A stretch of 38,351 nucleotides of DNA, from NCBI GenBank assembly GCA_947628795.1, contig CANRBF010000017.1:1-38351 (forward strand), in the 5' to 3' direction. Shown piece after piece: positions 1 through 9,159 of this stretch. The notes below the pieces were generated by a model that worked only from the letters and a program-made list of their open reading frames with translations, was not told the origin of the DNA and did no database searches. The translations under genes were made by a program, and so were the position numbers. Source of the stretch: an uncultured Monoglobus sp. GTDB lineage: Bacteria; Bacillota; Clostridia; Monoglobales; Monoglobaceae. Each line of letters begins with the position of its first letter. The first letter of the stretch is position 1.

Positions 1-3000
1 CCGTAGCTCGGCCTTGAGGTGTGAGCCGGCGTTGCCGTGGGCTCGGCCGTGGGAACAGTTGAAGGCTCCGTTGTGGGTGTTGTCGGTTTCGTCGTCGGAG
101 CATTTGTAGGCTCCGCTGTGGGAGTTGTCGGCTCCGTCGTCGGAGCGTTTGTAGGCTCCGTTGTGGGTGTTGTCGGTTCTGCCGTCGGAGCGTTTGTAGG
201 CACCGTTGTGGGTGTTGTCGGTTCTGCCGTCGGAGCGTTCGTCGGTTCTGTCGAAGGCTCGGGCTCAAGCGAAGGTTCGGTTGAAGGCTCGGGTGCGCTT
301 GTCTCGATCGGCTCCGCCGTTGCCGAAGGTTCGGGCTCAAGCGAAGGTTCGGTTGAAGGCTCGGGTGCGCCCGTCTCTATCGGTTCAACCGTTGCCGAGG
401 GTTCCGGCTCGATCGAAGGCTCGGTTGAAGGCTCGGGTGCGCCCGTCTCTATCGGCTCCGCCGTTGCCGAAGGTTCGGGCTCAAGCGAAGGTTCGGTTGA
501 AGGCTCGGGCGTGCTCGTCTCTATCGGTTCAACCGTTGCCGAGGGTTCCGGTTCGATCGAAGGCTCGGGCTCGGTCGAAGGCTCCGCTGAGGCTGTTGCA
601 GAAGGTTCGGGCTCGGTCGACGGTTCCGGCGTTGCCGTGGGTTCGGGTGTGTCAACGGGTCCCGGCGGTACGTCGGTGTACAGCGTTATCGCTCCGTCGT
701 ACAGCTTGATATACGCGTTGCCTTGGTTCTGCATTGTCACTGACGCGTCGCTGATCGTTATATTGTAATTTCCGTCCTGCGCGTCTTCCTTTGCTCTTAA
801 CTCAAGCAGGCATATCTCGTCGTCGATCGGCACTTTTCCCGTGCAGCGTATCGTCACGGTTCCCTCGCCGACAACCGCCGACATCGCAGCCGCTATTTTC
901 TCGTCCGCCATAACCGACACGAAATCAAACGTTTCACTGTCGTAATTTATTGTCAGCTTGTAGTCCGAAACATCTCCGCTCGCAAACATATATACCGGTA
1001 TATATGCATCCTCGCCGGCTTTGCAGTCCACATATCCGGGCGTCAGCAGCACTCCTTCTGTCCATGTGCTCCTAACCGTGTACGACGCCTCGGACATGCC
1101 GCTGTATTTCATGCCTTTCTTGACCGCGATAGCCTTTATCGTTGTGTCCTTGGTTATCGCGATTCCCCCGTTGTACAGTTTGGCATTATCGGAGGTCAGC
1201 GTATCCTCGGTGGTGTAATATATTTCGGCTCCGTCGGTGGCGCATGTCAGCGTAACTATGGTGCCTTTGTCCACCTCTCCCGAAGGATAACTGAATCTCG
1301 GCGCGCTTACGGTGTTAACCTCGATAGTCTTTTCCGCTATGCCGCTTGGCGTCATATTTTCTTTATACGCTATGGCCTTAACGGTCGCCGTTTCGCTGAG
1401 CGTAAGCTGATCGGTATATTTCGGGCTGTTTTCATCCGGCTCGCTGCCGTCGGTGGTGTAGCGGATCTCGGCGCCGTCTGTTGCGCAGGAGATAGTCACT
1501 TTCTTTCCGACGTAGTAATCAGCGGCGTTTATCAGCGGTGTCTCCACCGTTTCGGGAGACGCCACGGGCGCTGTTACGGTGACGGTAAACTCGGCGGTTT
1601 TGCCTCCGTATGTGACTTTTATTATCTGCTCTCCCGCCTGATCGATAAGCTCGCTTATCGTGTAATCTTTTATCTCTTCCGTTGTGTTATTGTTATAGCT
1701 CGCGGTAACGATCAATCCGTTCGGATCAAGCGTTTCACCTTGAGTGTACTCCAGTCTGTCGGGCTTTTGAGTTATCTCTATTCCCGTGACGGACTTGGGC
1801 ACTACCGTTATATCAAACTTAGCCTCGAATTCTCCGTATGTAACGGTCACAGTCTGCTCGCCGACTGTTGATGTATTGTATCCCGATAATTTATAATCGG
1901 TTATCTCTACAGTTTCTACTGTGAAACCGTTGGAGTAAATCGCATTGACAACAAGTCCGCTTGTGTCAAGGGGCATTCCCTCGATAACTGTTGTGTTTTT
2001 TGGCTCTGATGTGATTTCTATTCCCTTAACAGTCAATTTAGGTATCGTCTCGGTCACCGTTCCGAACTCGGAATTATTATACTCCTGCGAGCCGTCGCCG
2101 GTCGATGTGGGCTCAGTCCTTGTGCCCTTTTCCCAAAAGCTTTCGTCGGAGAGTGGCTTCAATTCCTCTTTCAAGGTATCGCCGCAGCCTACGCAGGATC
2201 TTTCGGCTGTTCCCTTTTCGGTTTGTGTCGGGGCTTTTGTTATCTTCCAATCGCCGTATTTGTGATGCACCGTGAAGTTGTTGGTCGCCTCGGCCTCGGG
2301 GAGCTCGCCTGCGGGGAATATGGCCTTTATCGTATAATTTCCCTCTTTATACGGGGCGTCTTCCGTATAAGTCGAATCGTCGGCGTCCTTTGCCTTAAAC
2401 TCATATGTCACATCCTCGGTGCCGCCCGCATACATGGCTACCGGCGCCTGCATTCCCAGACCTCCGCAGTAGTAGTCCTGCATTACCACGGTCGCTTCGT
2501 CGCTTCCCGCAAGTATGCTCGCCGGGAATTCAAGCGGAACATCTTGTTTTGATTCCTCAATGCTGTAATAGTCAGCGTCGTCTCCCATAAGCATGATCCG
2601 GGTGATATTCACGGTTTTGTATTCGCCGACTTCCGCCGAGGGGCCTTCCTCATTCGTGAACTCTCCTAACGCCAAGGCGTAAACATCATCCTCATCAATG
2701 TTCAGCGGTATCAAAAGCATATCCGCGTCGGGAGTTTTGTCATACGCCTTGCTGAACGCTATCGCCGCGTATTCGATCGGTTTCGGGTTCATAACCACCG
2801 TTATCTCATCGCTGCCGCTGCCCGACAGGTTCACGCTTCCGCCGTACTCCGCGCGTATCTTGTTTTCGCCAATGGCAAAACGTTTATCCGCAGTCGTCAC
2901 GAGCGTCGCTGTGCCGCTGTCTTTGGTTTGGTTGGTGTATTCAACATCGGCCACGCCAAGCAGGGTATCGCCAAGGTAGAAGTTGACCGCGTCGGTCACA

Positions 3001-6000
3001 GCCGCGAGACTTATGCCCGAATCGGCTCTCGAAATTTGAGCCGTTAGGGTCAGAGGATCGCCGTAGGTCACCTCTTGATCGGCGGTGGTTTCAACATACG
3101 AGGCTCTCGTTCTGATCGACAGTCTGACAAGCAGCTCAACGTCATTTGTTCCGTATTCGTCAACGCTCATAAGCGCGAGGCCGGGCTCGTTCTCTTTTGC
3201 TGTTATCCTGATGTTGTACTCTCCCATAGTCAGACCCTTGGGGATTAACAGCGTGCTGCCGTTTGTTATTGTCGCTCCGGTCCTGCCGTCGTCTGTTATC
3301 GTGTAGGTGAAGTTTCCTTCGGATGAAACTTCATTTTTGGCATAGGATATATAGTTGTCAAGATCGACTGTTATCGCGGGATCGTAGCCCTCGTCGGCCT
3401 TGAGCTTTATCACATCGCTCTCGCCTCCAAACTTCACTCTGCCGATCGGGTACAGCGTCAGATCTTTCATCACCTGCGTCTGAGCGGTAAACTCATCGTA
3501 TGGTTCGCTCTCGGTCGTTGACCACTTTGTAAATATCTGTACATCGTTCTCCGAGGACAGTTCGGGAAGAGTTACCGTGCCGCCGTAGTTCACATACTGC
3601 GGCGCAAATATCGCGTCGCTGCTGCCCGCGTTGAATTTGACTTCATATACCTGTTTGTTTATGTCGCTCGAGAGGACGGGATGCTCATCCTCTCCGATAG
3701 TCTGGCCCCATATCGGGTTGGCGCCGCCGTTTTGGAGCAAGTTCGCGACCGAGCCGCTCTTTAGCTCATCCGCGGTCTTTGGCACCGGACTTCCCGAACC
3801 GCCGGAACCGCCTATTCCGCTCGGGGCCGCGCCCTCGAGGTAGTAGCAGTTCGTAATTCTGCAGTCCGAGCTTCCGCTGCCTCCGACTACCGCGCCGACG
3901 CTGTTTGCCGCGCTGACGCTGCCTAAGCTCAAGCTGTTGCTGATACTTGACGCCGCGAGGGTTGAGAGATCTCTCTCAAACGAGCCGACTATTCCGCCTG
4001 TTTTCACGGGGTTTGACCCTCTTGTCGTCGAAATATTACATTCACTCAGGCAGTTTTCGATAGTTCCGCCCTCGATACAGGCGACTATACCGCCCGTAAA
4101 ATCTCCTGTGACGAGCGAGCCCGAAACGGCCAGGTTCTTGACCATTCCGCCTCTGACAACTCCGAACAGACCCGCGTATTCGCCGCCGCTTACATAAAGT
4201 CCGCTTATCGTGTGTCCGCCGCCGTCGAATATGCCTGCGAACGGGTGATCATAGTCGCCTCCGATAGGCGTCCATGATTCTTTGCCATCGCCGTATTTCT
4301 CCGACAGATCTATATCGTTCGCGAGTTTAAAATATCCGCCGTGCGCGCCGTCATTTACAAATTCCCTGACTGATTCAAGCGTATCAAGATCGGGGATCAG
4401 ATACGGGTCTTCGGGCGTGCCGGTGCCGCTCAATCCTATCTCGGGATTGCTGACAAGGATCGGCCTTCCCAAAATCGGGCTTTGTTTCCAAGCGTAATTT
4501 GGCAGCCTTTCGATCAAACTCTCAAATTGCTGCTTGTCTATCGCTTCTGTGCCTGAGCTGTCTCCGGAGCCGCACGCGCTTTGTGCGGCGGTACTTAGAT
4601 AATATACGCCCTTGATGCTTCCTCTCGAAATTCCGAAAATGCCTCCGACGTTTGTATTTCCCGTGACCGCGCCGTAGTTGTAACCCCCGTCGAGTACCCC
4701 GCTGAACGGCTGTCCGTTATTTTCATCTTGTCCCGCTATGCCGCCGACATTTTCCTCGCCGGTGACGGTTCCCACGTTATACACATCCACAATATGGCCT
4801 TTGTTCTGTCCCGCGGCTCCGCCCACATTGGTTTTTCCGCTTACCGCGCCTAAGTTGTATGTTGTATCAATTGCGTGGTAAGCTTCGGGGAATCCGGACG
4901 CTCCGATAATTCCGCCCACGTTGTCTTTTCCTTCAACCTTGCCCCTGTTCGCGCAATATATTATCAAGCCGTTGGTTTCAAGGCCGGTTATGCCACCCGT
5001 GAAGTCCTCGCCTGAAACATCTCCGCAGTTGCCGCAGTTGTATAAACCGACGGAACAGCCTATGTCCGTGCCTCCGAGTAAGCCGCCCGTATTCTGTTTG
5101 CCCGAGACATTGTTATTGTTTGTGCATTTTCTGAGATCTCCTTCACCCGCATAATATCCCGCGATGCCGCCGGTGTTTTCGCCGCGGCCCGTGATCGTGC
5201 CTTTGCCCGGGACATAGCAGTTTGTCATCATGTCATTGCTCGCGCTGCCGACGATACCTCCGACGCTGCTGCCGCCTGTAACGCTAACGCCCATGTTCAG
5301 GGAGCTGTTTGATATAGTATTGCTCTCACTCGATCCCGTGATGCCGCCGACGCTGTCTCCATCGCCGCTCACAGACGCTCCGACTCCGCAGCTTACTATA
5401 TAGCCGTTTGCGGCGCGGCCCGTTATGCCGCCGATATTGGAACTGCCGCTGACCTCGACGGTGTTTTGGCAGTTCTCGACTATCGCCGTCGCGGTTTCAC
5501 CCGCGATGCCTCCGGTATAATTGACGCCTTTTACCGCGCCCGAGTTTGTGCAGCCGCCTATCAAGGAGCTGCCCTCTAAGCCCTCCTCGGGGTCCCAAGG
5601 CACTTCTCCGAAACGGTTCGATGGCACGGATCCGCCATTAAATTTTCCGGCAATTCCTCCAACGCGCTCGCCGCCGCTTACCGCCGCGCCGTTCTCGCAG
5701 GCCGTTACGCCGCGCGCCACGGCGCCGTTTCCGGTTCCGATTTCGCCGACGATTCCGCCAACGCAGTTTCCGCTCGACGTGATCGACGATGTAATGTTTT
5801 CGTAATTTTTATGCACGGTGCAGAGCGACAGCAGATTGTTTCCGTATTTTCCCGCAATACCGCCGATGTAATTTCCGTCTGAGTTGATCGTCACGGCGCT
5901 GCCGCAAAGCGACAGAGTGCCCGAGCATTCGCCCGTGATTCCTCCGACGCAATCCGCGTTGATACGGGTTTCGCCGAAGAAGCTGCTGTTTGCGACTAAA

Positions 6001-8573
6001 CCGTTTGCGGTAATGTCCCCGGCAGCAAAGCAGTTGTACATCTGACCGTCACATCTGCCCGCGATGAGGCCCACGTGATCGGCGGTGCAGTTTATCTTGC
6101 CCGAAACCGACAGATTCATAACGGTTCCGCCCTCGCCGACGCTCGCGAACAGGCCCAAATGTGAGGGGTATCTGCTAATTATGCCCAATAAGAAGTAGAC
6201 GGAACTGATGTCTCTTATGTAAAGCCCGTTTATCTTGTGTCCGCCGCCTTCAAGCGTGCCGCGGAACGGCGCAGAGGTGCTGCCTATGGGGTTCCAGGAC
6301 GCCGTCGACTCGCCGTATTTTTCGGACAGGTCTATATCGTTTGTTATTTCGAAATACTCGCCCTCTCCCTTGCCGCTGTTTACATAATCTCGGAAGCGCT
6401 CGAGCGTTGTAATGTTCGTTATAAGATACGGATCGTCCTCGGTGCCGCTGCCCAGCATATCCGTTTCGGGATTTTCGCAAAGTATCGGCCTTCCCAAAGA
6501 CGAGTCCACCCATGCGCTGCCGCCGTTGTTCAGCTTCTCCGCCAGAGTTTTGAATTCGTCTTCTTTGATCAATCCGGTGTCATCATTCGTTTCAGAGACG
6601 ATATGGGCGTCGAAGCGCTCGTCGTCAAGCCCATAGCAGTTTTCTATCACCGCCGAAGGATGCTTATAGTATGCGATGAGCCCGAAAACTCCTGTGCCTA
6701 CGTTCTTATTGTAATAGTATGAGTTCGATATCTTAGAACCGTCTCTCAATTCGCGAACGAGACCCGCCGAACCGTAGGGGACTTCGGGTTTTCCAATGCT
6801 GTAGCAATTCGTTATCTCGCCGCCGTTTTCGAGAATCTCGGCAATGCCGCCCGCATACACCCTCTCAACGCTTCGGAGAGATACATCGGTATAGCAATTT
6901 GTGATCTTTCCGTAGCAGGTGCCCGCGATGATGCCTATGTTCCTACTGTAAAAGTCGATCTCTCCTTTCACGCTCAGCTTGTCGACCGTACCTTCGCTGC
7001 CGATACATCCGAACAAGCCTTGACGATCATCTAATGCGGTTGTGGTTTCCGCGAACTTGGTAATTCCGGTGATCTGATGGCAATTGCCGTCGAAATGCCC
7101 ATTAAACGGAGTTTTGGCCGTGCCTATCGAAGTCATCGGGTTTTCAGACGGTTCGTCATAGTTCTTCCCCTTGTACACAAAGTCATAACCCTTAAAATTA
7201 TGCTTCGTAAAAAGTATCGACATATCGATATCGGCGTCAAGACGCACATATTTCCCCGCGCAGTCGTTGCCGTTGTTGACATAATCCCGAAAATACGCGA
7301 GAGATTGAGCATTTTTGATAACATACGGATCGTCCTCGGTGCCGCTGCCGTAAAAAGACTCGGGATTATCAACAAGCACGGGCCTGCCGAGATGCGGGCT
7401 TATCGCCCAAGCGGAACCATTGTTTTGGTTAAGGCTGTCCACAAGCCACTGCCTCGAAAATTCCTCTTTGCTCAGCGCTGTGGCGCCATCATCCTTATAA
7501 TATCCATCGAGGTAGTAGCAGTTGATCATGTTGTCCTTGCTTTTGTAGGGGCTGTTGCCAATGGGCAAAGCGCGTTTAGTGATGTCATTACTGATAAAAC
7601 CTCCTATATGATAGCAGTTTTCCACCGAGCTGTTTTGGTCATAGCACGCTACTATACCCGCCGGCACGGCGTTGACTTTCGCCGAGGTCCACCCTCCGGT
7701 CCTCGCACTTCCGGTATTATAACAGTTTATTATTTTTCCGTTTTTCTTTTCGCCCACAATACCGCCTTTAAAATTAATATCAACATCCGTCGTAGTGACC
7801 ATAGCGGTATTATAACAGTTCAATATATTTCCGCCGCGGCTGTCTCCGACGATACCCCCAAACCATCCGACACAGTACTTGCCATGAGCTACAATACTTT
7901 CCAGATCTCCGAAAACGGCGCCAAAATTTCCGCAGTTGATTATATCGGCGCCGCTTGAGCCTACGATGCCGCCGGCCAATCCGGAATAAATCGCGGGTCT
8001 GGAAAAAGAATCTTTATAATTGTCACTGTGAATTATACAATAGTTTGTGCAGTTTTCTATAACTCCGTCGCTGTATCCCGCTATGCCGCCGACATACCGC
8101 AGTCCGACGATATATCCGCTGACGCTCAGATTTTTGACCGAGCCGCTCTCGCCTATATAGCCGAACAAGCCTTGATAGTCTCCGGTATCATTGTTCGCCT
8201 GCGAAACGCCCTTATAAATAATTATGTTGCGAATAGAGTGGTTGTCTCCGTCGAAATGTCCGTTAAACGGCGCGGACGGACTTCCGATCGCGATATGCTG
8301 ATTATTTTCGTCGCCCTCAAGATCAATGCTGTCGGTCAGCTTGAAATAACAATTTTCGCAGTCGTATTTATAGTTGTTGACCGAGTCTCGAAACACGATA
8401 AATTCATCCTTGTTCGAGATCAGATACGGACTCTTCTCCGTGCCGTCGCCCGGAAGATTGAACCACACCGCCGCCGAAGCATTAAGCGTGAACCCCGGCA
8501 AAATCGGCATAACCCCAACAACCATAACGACCGCGAGCAAAACCCCGATCGCCCTTCGTAAAGTTCTTTTCAT
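1..8573 (-). CDS. Giant secreted GLUG/Ig-like/cohesin-like surface protein (3' end outside window)
   Basis: The reading frame stays open on the minus strand from ATG 8573 to the window edge, about 2857 codons, so the C-terminus is missing. AAGGAGGG lies 8 nt before the ATG. Residues 1-35 are a signal peptide (MKRTLRRAIG, hydrophobic core, cleavage near NASAA). Four modules begin with G(S/T)GTxxDPYLI...FRDYVN..DIDL near residues 40, 406, 707 and 1383; each is followed by many GLUG-type repeats (GGIAG, NxGxVSG, ENCYN). Next come a Listeria-Bacteroides-like repeat (about 1630-1710), Ig-like and YDG-like segments, a His/Cys motif ending RSCVGCGDTL (about 2100-2140), two Big_3-like domains (about 2180-2340), two chitobiase-C-terminal-like domains (about 2340-2505) and a cohesin-like domain (about 2515-2630). 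The last 220 residues are low-complexity PEPSTEP/TNAPTAEPT repeats. The likely role is adhesion or cell-surface scaffolding; the anchor domain should lie beyond the edge. The domain reading is firm, the function is inferred. Confidence 0.5.
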   Translation of the reverse strand, partial: MKRTLRRAIGVLLAVVMVVGVMPILPGFTLNASAAVWFNLPGDGTEKSPYLISNKDEFIVFRDSVNNYKYDCENCYFKLTDSIDLEGDENNQHIAIGSPSAPFNGHFDGDNHSIRNIIIYKGVSQANNDTGDYQGLFGYIGESGSVKNLSVSGYIVGLRYVGGIAGYSDGVIENCTNYCIIHSDNYKDSFSRPAIYSGLAGGIVGSSGADIINCGNFGAVFGDLESIVAHGKYCVGWFGGIVGDSRGGNILNCYNTAMVTTTDVDINFKGGIVGEKKNGKIINCYNTGSARTGGWTSAKVNAVPAGIVACYDQNSSVENCYHIGGFISNDITKRALPIGNSPYKSKDNMINCYYLDGYYKDDGATALSKEEFSRQWLVDSLNQNNGSAWAISPHLGRPVLVDNPESFYGSGTEDDPYVIKNAQSLAYFRDYVNNGNDCAGKYVRLDADIDMSILFTKHNFKGYDFVYKGKNYDEPSENPMTSIGTAKTPFNGHFDGNCHQITGITKFAETTTALDDRQGLFGCIGSEGTVDKLSVKGEIDFYSRNIGIIAGTCYGKITNCYTDVSLRSVERVYAGGIAEILENGGEITNCYSIGKPEVPYGSAGLVRELRDGSKISNSYYYNKNVGTGVFGLIAYYKHPSAVIENCYGLDDERFDAHIVSETNDDTGLIKEDEFKTLAEKLNNGGSAWVDSSLGRPILCENPETDMLGSGTEDDPYLITNITTLERFRDYVNSGKGEGEYFEITNDIDLSEKYGESTASWNPIGSTSAPFRGTLEGGGHKINGLYIRDISSVYFLLGIISRYPSHLGLFASVGEGGTVMNLSVSGKINCTADHVGLIAGRCDGQMYNCFAAGDITANGLVANSSFFGETRINADCVGGITGECSGTLSLCGSAVTINSDGNYIGGIAGKYGNNLLSLCTVHKNYENITSSITSSGNCVGGIVGEIGTGNGAVARGVTACENGAAVSGGERVGGIAGKFNGGSVPSNRFGEVPWDPEEGLEGSSLIGGCTNSGAVKGVNYTGGIAGETATAIVENCQNTVEVSGSSNIGGITGRAANGYIVSCGVGASVSGDGDSVGGITGSSESNTISNSSLNMGVSVTGGSSVGGIVGSASNDMMTNCYVPGKGTITGRGENTGGIAGYYAGEGDLRKCTNNNNVSGKQNTGGLLGGTDIGCSVGLYNCGNCGDVSGEDFTGGITGLETNGLIIYCANRGKVEGKDNVGGIIGASGFPEAYHAIDTTYNLGAVSGKTNVGGAAGQNKGHIVDVYNVGTVTGEENVGGIAGQDENNGQPFSGVLDGGYNYGAVTGNTNVGGIFGISRGSIKGVYYLSTAAQSACGSGDSSGTEAIDKQQFESLIERLPNYAWKQSPILGRPILVSNPEIGLSGTGTPEDPYLIPDLDTLESVREFVNDGAHGGYFKLANDIDLSEKYGDGKESWTPIGGDYDHPFAGIFDGGGHTISGLYVSGGEYAGLFGVVRGGMVKNLAVSGSLVTGDFTGGIVACIEGGTIENCLSECNISTTRGSNPVKTGGIVGSFERDLSTLAASSISNSLSLGSVSAANSVGAVVGGSGSSDCRITNCYYLEGAAPSGIGGSGGSGSPVPKTADELKSGSVANLLQNGGANPIWGQTIGEDEHPVLSSDINKQVYEVKFNAGSSDAIFAPQYVNYGGTVTLPELSSENDVQIFTKWSTTESEPYDEFTAQTQVMKDLTLYPIGRVKFGGESDVIKLKADEGYDPAITVDLDNYISYAKNEVSSEGNFTYTITDDGRTGATITNGSTLLIPKGLTMGEYNIRITAKENEPGLALMSVDEYGTNDVELLVRLSIRTRASYVETTADQEVTYGDPLTLTAQISRADSGISLAAVTDAVNFYLGDTLLGVADVEYTNQTKDSGTATLVTTADKRFAIGENKIRAEYGGSVNLSGSGSDEITVVMNPKPIEYAAIAFSKAYDKTPDADMLLIPLNIDEDDVYALALGEFTNEEGPSAEVGEYKTVNITRIMLMGDDADYYSIEESKQDVPLEFPASILAGSDEATVVMQDYYCGGLGMQAPVAMYAGGTEDVTYEFKAKDADDSTYTEDAPYKEGNYTIKAIFPAGELPEAEATNNFTVHHKYGDWKITKAPTQTEKGTAERSCVGCGDTLKEELKPLSDESFWEKGTRTEPTSTGDGSQEYNNSEFGTVTETIPKLTVKGIEITSEPKNTTVIEGMPLDTSGLVVNAIYSNGFTVETVEITDYKLSGYNTSTVGEQTVTVTYGEFEAKFDITVVPKSVTGIEITQKPDRLEYTQGETLDPNGLIVTASYNNNTTEEIKDYTISELIDQAGEQIIKVTYGGKTAEFTVTVTAPVASPETVETPLINAADYYVGKKVTISCATDGAEIRYTTDGSEPDENSPKYTDQLTLSETATVKAIAYKENMTPSGIAEKTIEVNTVSAPRFSYPSGEVDKGTIVTLTCATDGAEIYYTTEDTLTSDNAKLYNGGIAITKDTTIKAIAVKKGMKYSGMSEASYTVRSTWTEGVLLTPGYVDCKAGEDAYIPVYMFASGDVSDYKLTINYDSETFDFVSVMADEKIAAAMSAVVGEGTVTIRCTGKVPIDDEICLLELRAKEDAQDGNYNITISDASVTMQNQGNAYIKLYDGAITLYTDVPPGPVDTPEPTATPEPSTEPEPSATASAEPSTEPEPSIEPEPSATVEPIETSTPEPSTEPSLEPEPSATAEPIETGAPEPSTEPSIEPEPSATVEPIETGAPEPSTEPSLEPEPSATAEPIETSAPEPSTEPSLEPEPSTEPTNAPTAEPTTPTTVPTNAPTAEPTTPTTEPTNAPTTEPTTPTAEPTNAPTTKPTTPTTEPSTVPTAEPTATPAHTSRPSY
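64..243. repeat. 45-bp minisatellite, four units
   Basis: Units start at 64, 109, 154 and 199 with few substitutions. On the minus strand each unit encodes a 15-residue Pro/Thr-rich block (TNAPTTEPTTPTAEP-like) in the distal tail of the giant surface protein. Because 45 is a multiple of three, gain or loss of units keeps the frame. Confidence 0.5.
286..573. repeat. 72-bp minisatellite, about four units
   Basis: Units start at 286, 358, 430 and 502; the last one degenerates at its end. Each encodes 24 residues on the minus strand (EPSTEPSLEPEP followed by SATAEPIETSAP). Alternate units share variants (AEPIETSAP versus VEPIETGAP), which suggests duplication of a two-unit block. This forms the proximal half of the Pro/Ser/Thr/Glu linker after the cohesin-like domain. 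Confidence 0.5.
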
Positions 8574-8638
8574 AAAAAAACCCTCCTTGTGTGTATATGT
8601 GTATTAATAATTTTCAAATTTTAGCCTCGCCCCATACC

Positions 8639-8906
8639 GTAGGTGCGGATATTATCCGCCCGTCTGCCTCGCAAAACCCGTAGGGGCGGACGACCCCGGC
8701 CGCCCGTTTTGCCTCCTCCCGGGAGGAGGTGGCGGCGATGAAATCGCCGTCGGAGGTGGGAACGTAGCGGTTAGCAACTAGCGAATAGCGATTAGAATCC
8801 CCCCTCAGTCTGCGGACAAGCCGCAGCCAGCTCCCCCGAGGGGGCGCCTATCTCCTGCCTCCTCCCGGGAGGAGGTGGCGGCGATGAAATCGCCGTCGGA
8901 GGTGGG
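8639..8906. repeat. Composite dispersed repeat, copy A, modules d-d-b-a-c-b
   Basis: Two identical 50-bp b modules lie at 8711-8760 and 8857-8906. Each contains the perfect palindrome CCTCCTCCCGGGAGGAGG (8712-8729, 8858-8875) and a CGGCGAT-GAA-ATCGCCG hairpin. Two d modules (GTAGGxGCGG...CGCCCG) occupy 8639-8705. A TAGCGATTAG-type a module is at about 8764-8796. A c module (CCCCCTCAGT...CAGCTCCCCC) is at 8799-8841, with stem CTGCGG (8810-8815) pairing CCGCAG (8821-8826). The same modules recur at 12070-12206, 26493-26666 and 27755-27825. Confidence 0.5.
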
Positions 8907-8952
8907 CTCCCCCCTTTTTACGAGCCACAATGATCCAATTTAATCATACACA

Positions 8953-8981
8953 ACTATACCACATAAAAAATATATTTTCAA
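8953..8981 (-). promoter_or_regulatory. SigA-type promoter of the giant surface protein gene
   Basis: On the minus strand, TTGAAA (8981-8976), a 17-nt spacer and TATAGT (8958-8953). The predicted start near 8946 gives a leader of about 370 nt that transcribes the whole repeat cluster 8639-8906. No closer promoter was seen. Confidence 0.5.
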
Positions 8982-9047
8982 TACTTATGACACGAAACGG
9001 CTGTTTTTGAACACGAAAAGTTATAAAAATGTTTTTTAAAATTTATG

Positions 9048-9076
9048 TTGAATATTGAAAAACCTTATGTTATAAT
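9048..9076 (+). promoter_or_regulatory. SigA-type promoter of the Na/Pi cotransporter gene
   Basis: TTGAAT (9048-9053), a 17-nt spacer and TATAAT (9071-9076), 84 nt before the chosen start codon. It is divergent from the surface-protein promoter at 8953-8981. Confidence 0.5.
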
Positions 9077-9159
9077 GATTCGGGTGTTAATTTTTAAGAA
9101 AATTTTAAGACTTTAGCGTTATAATTCACCAAATGATACGCGACACGGGAGAAATATAT

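Noticed and set aside
64..573. CRISPR-like regular repeats
   Set aside because: Units abut without unique spacers, are multiples of three, and encode Pro/Thr/Ser/Glu repeats; no cas genes are present.
37..8607. Many plus-strand reading frames of 60-290 codons across 1-8600
   Set aside because: They are shadows of the continuous minus-strand giant gene, lack ribosome sites, and have low-complexity or implausible translations.
9133..9159. Upstream ATG of the Na/Pi gene
   Set aside because: It lacks a ribosome site, whereas ATG 9160 has GGGAGA at 8 nt and begins the conserved membrane segment.
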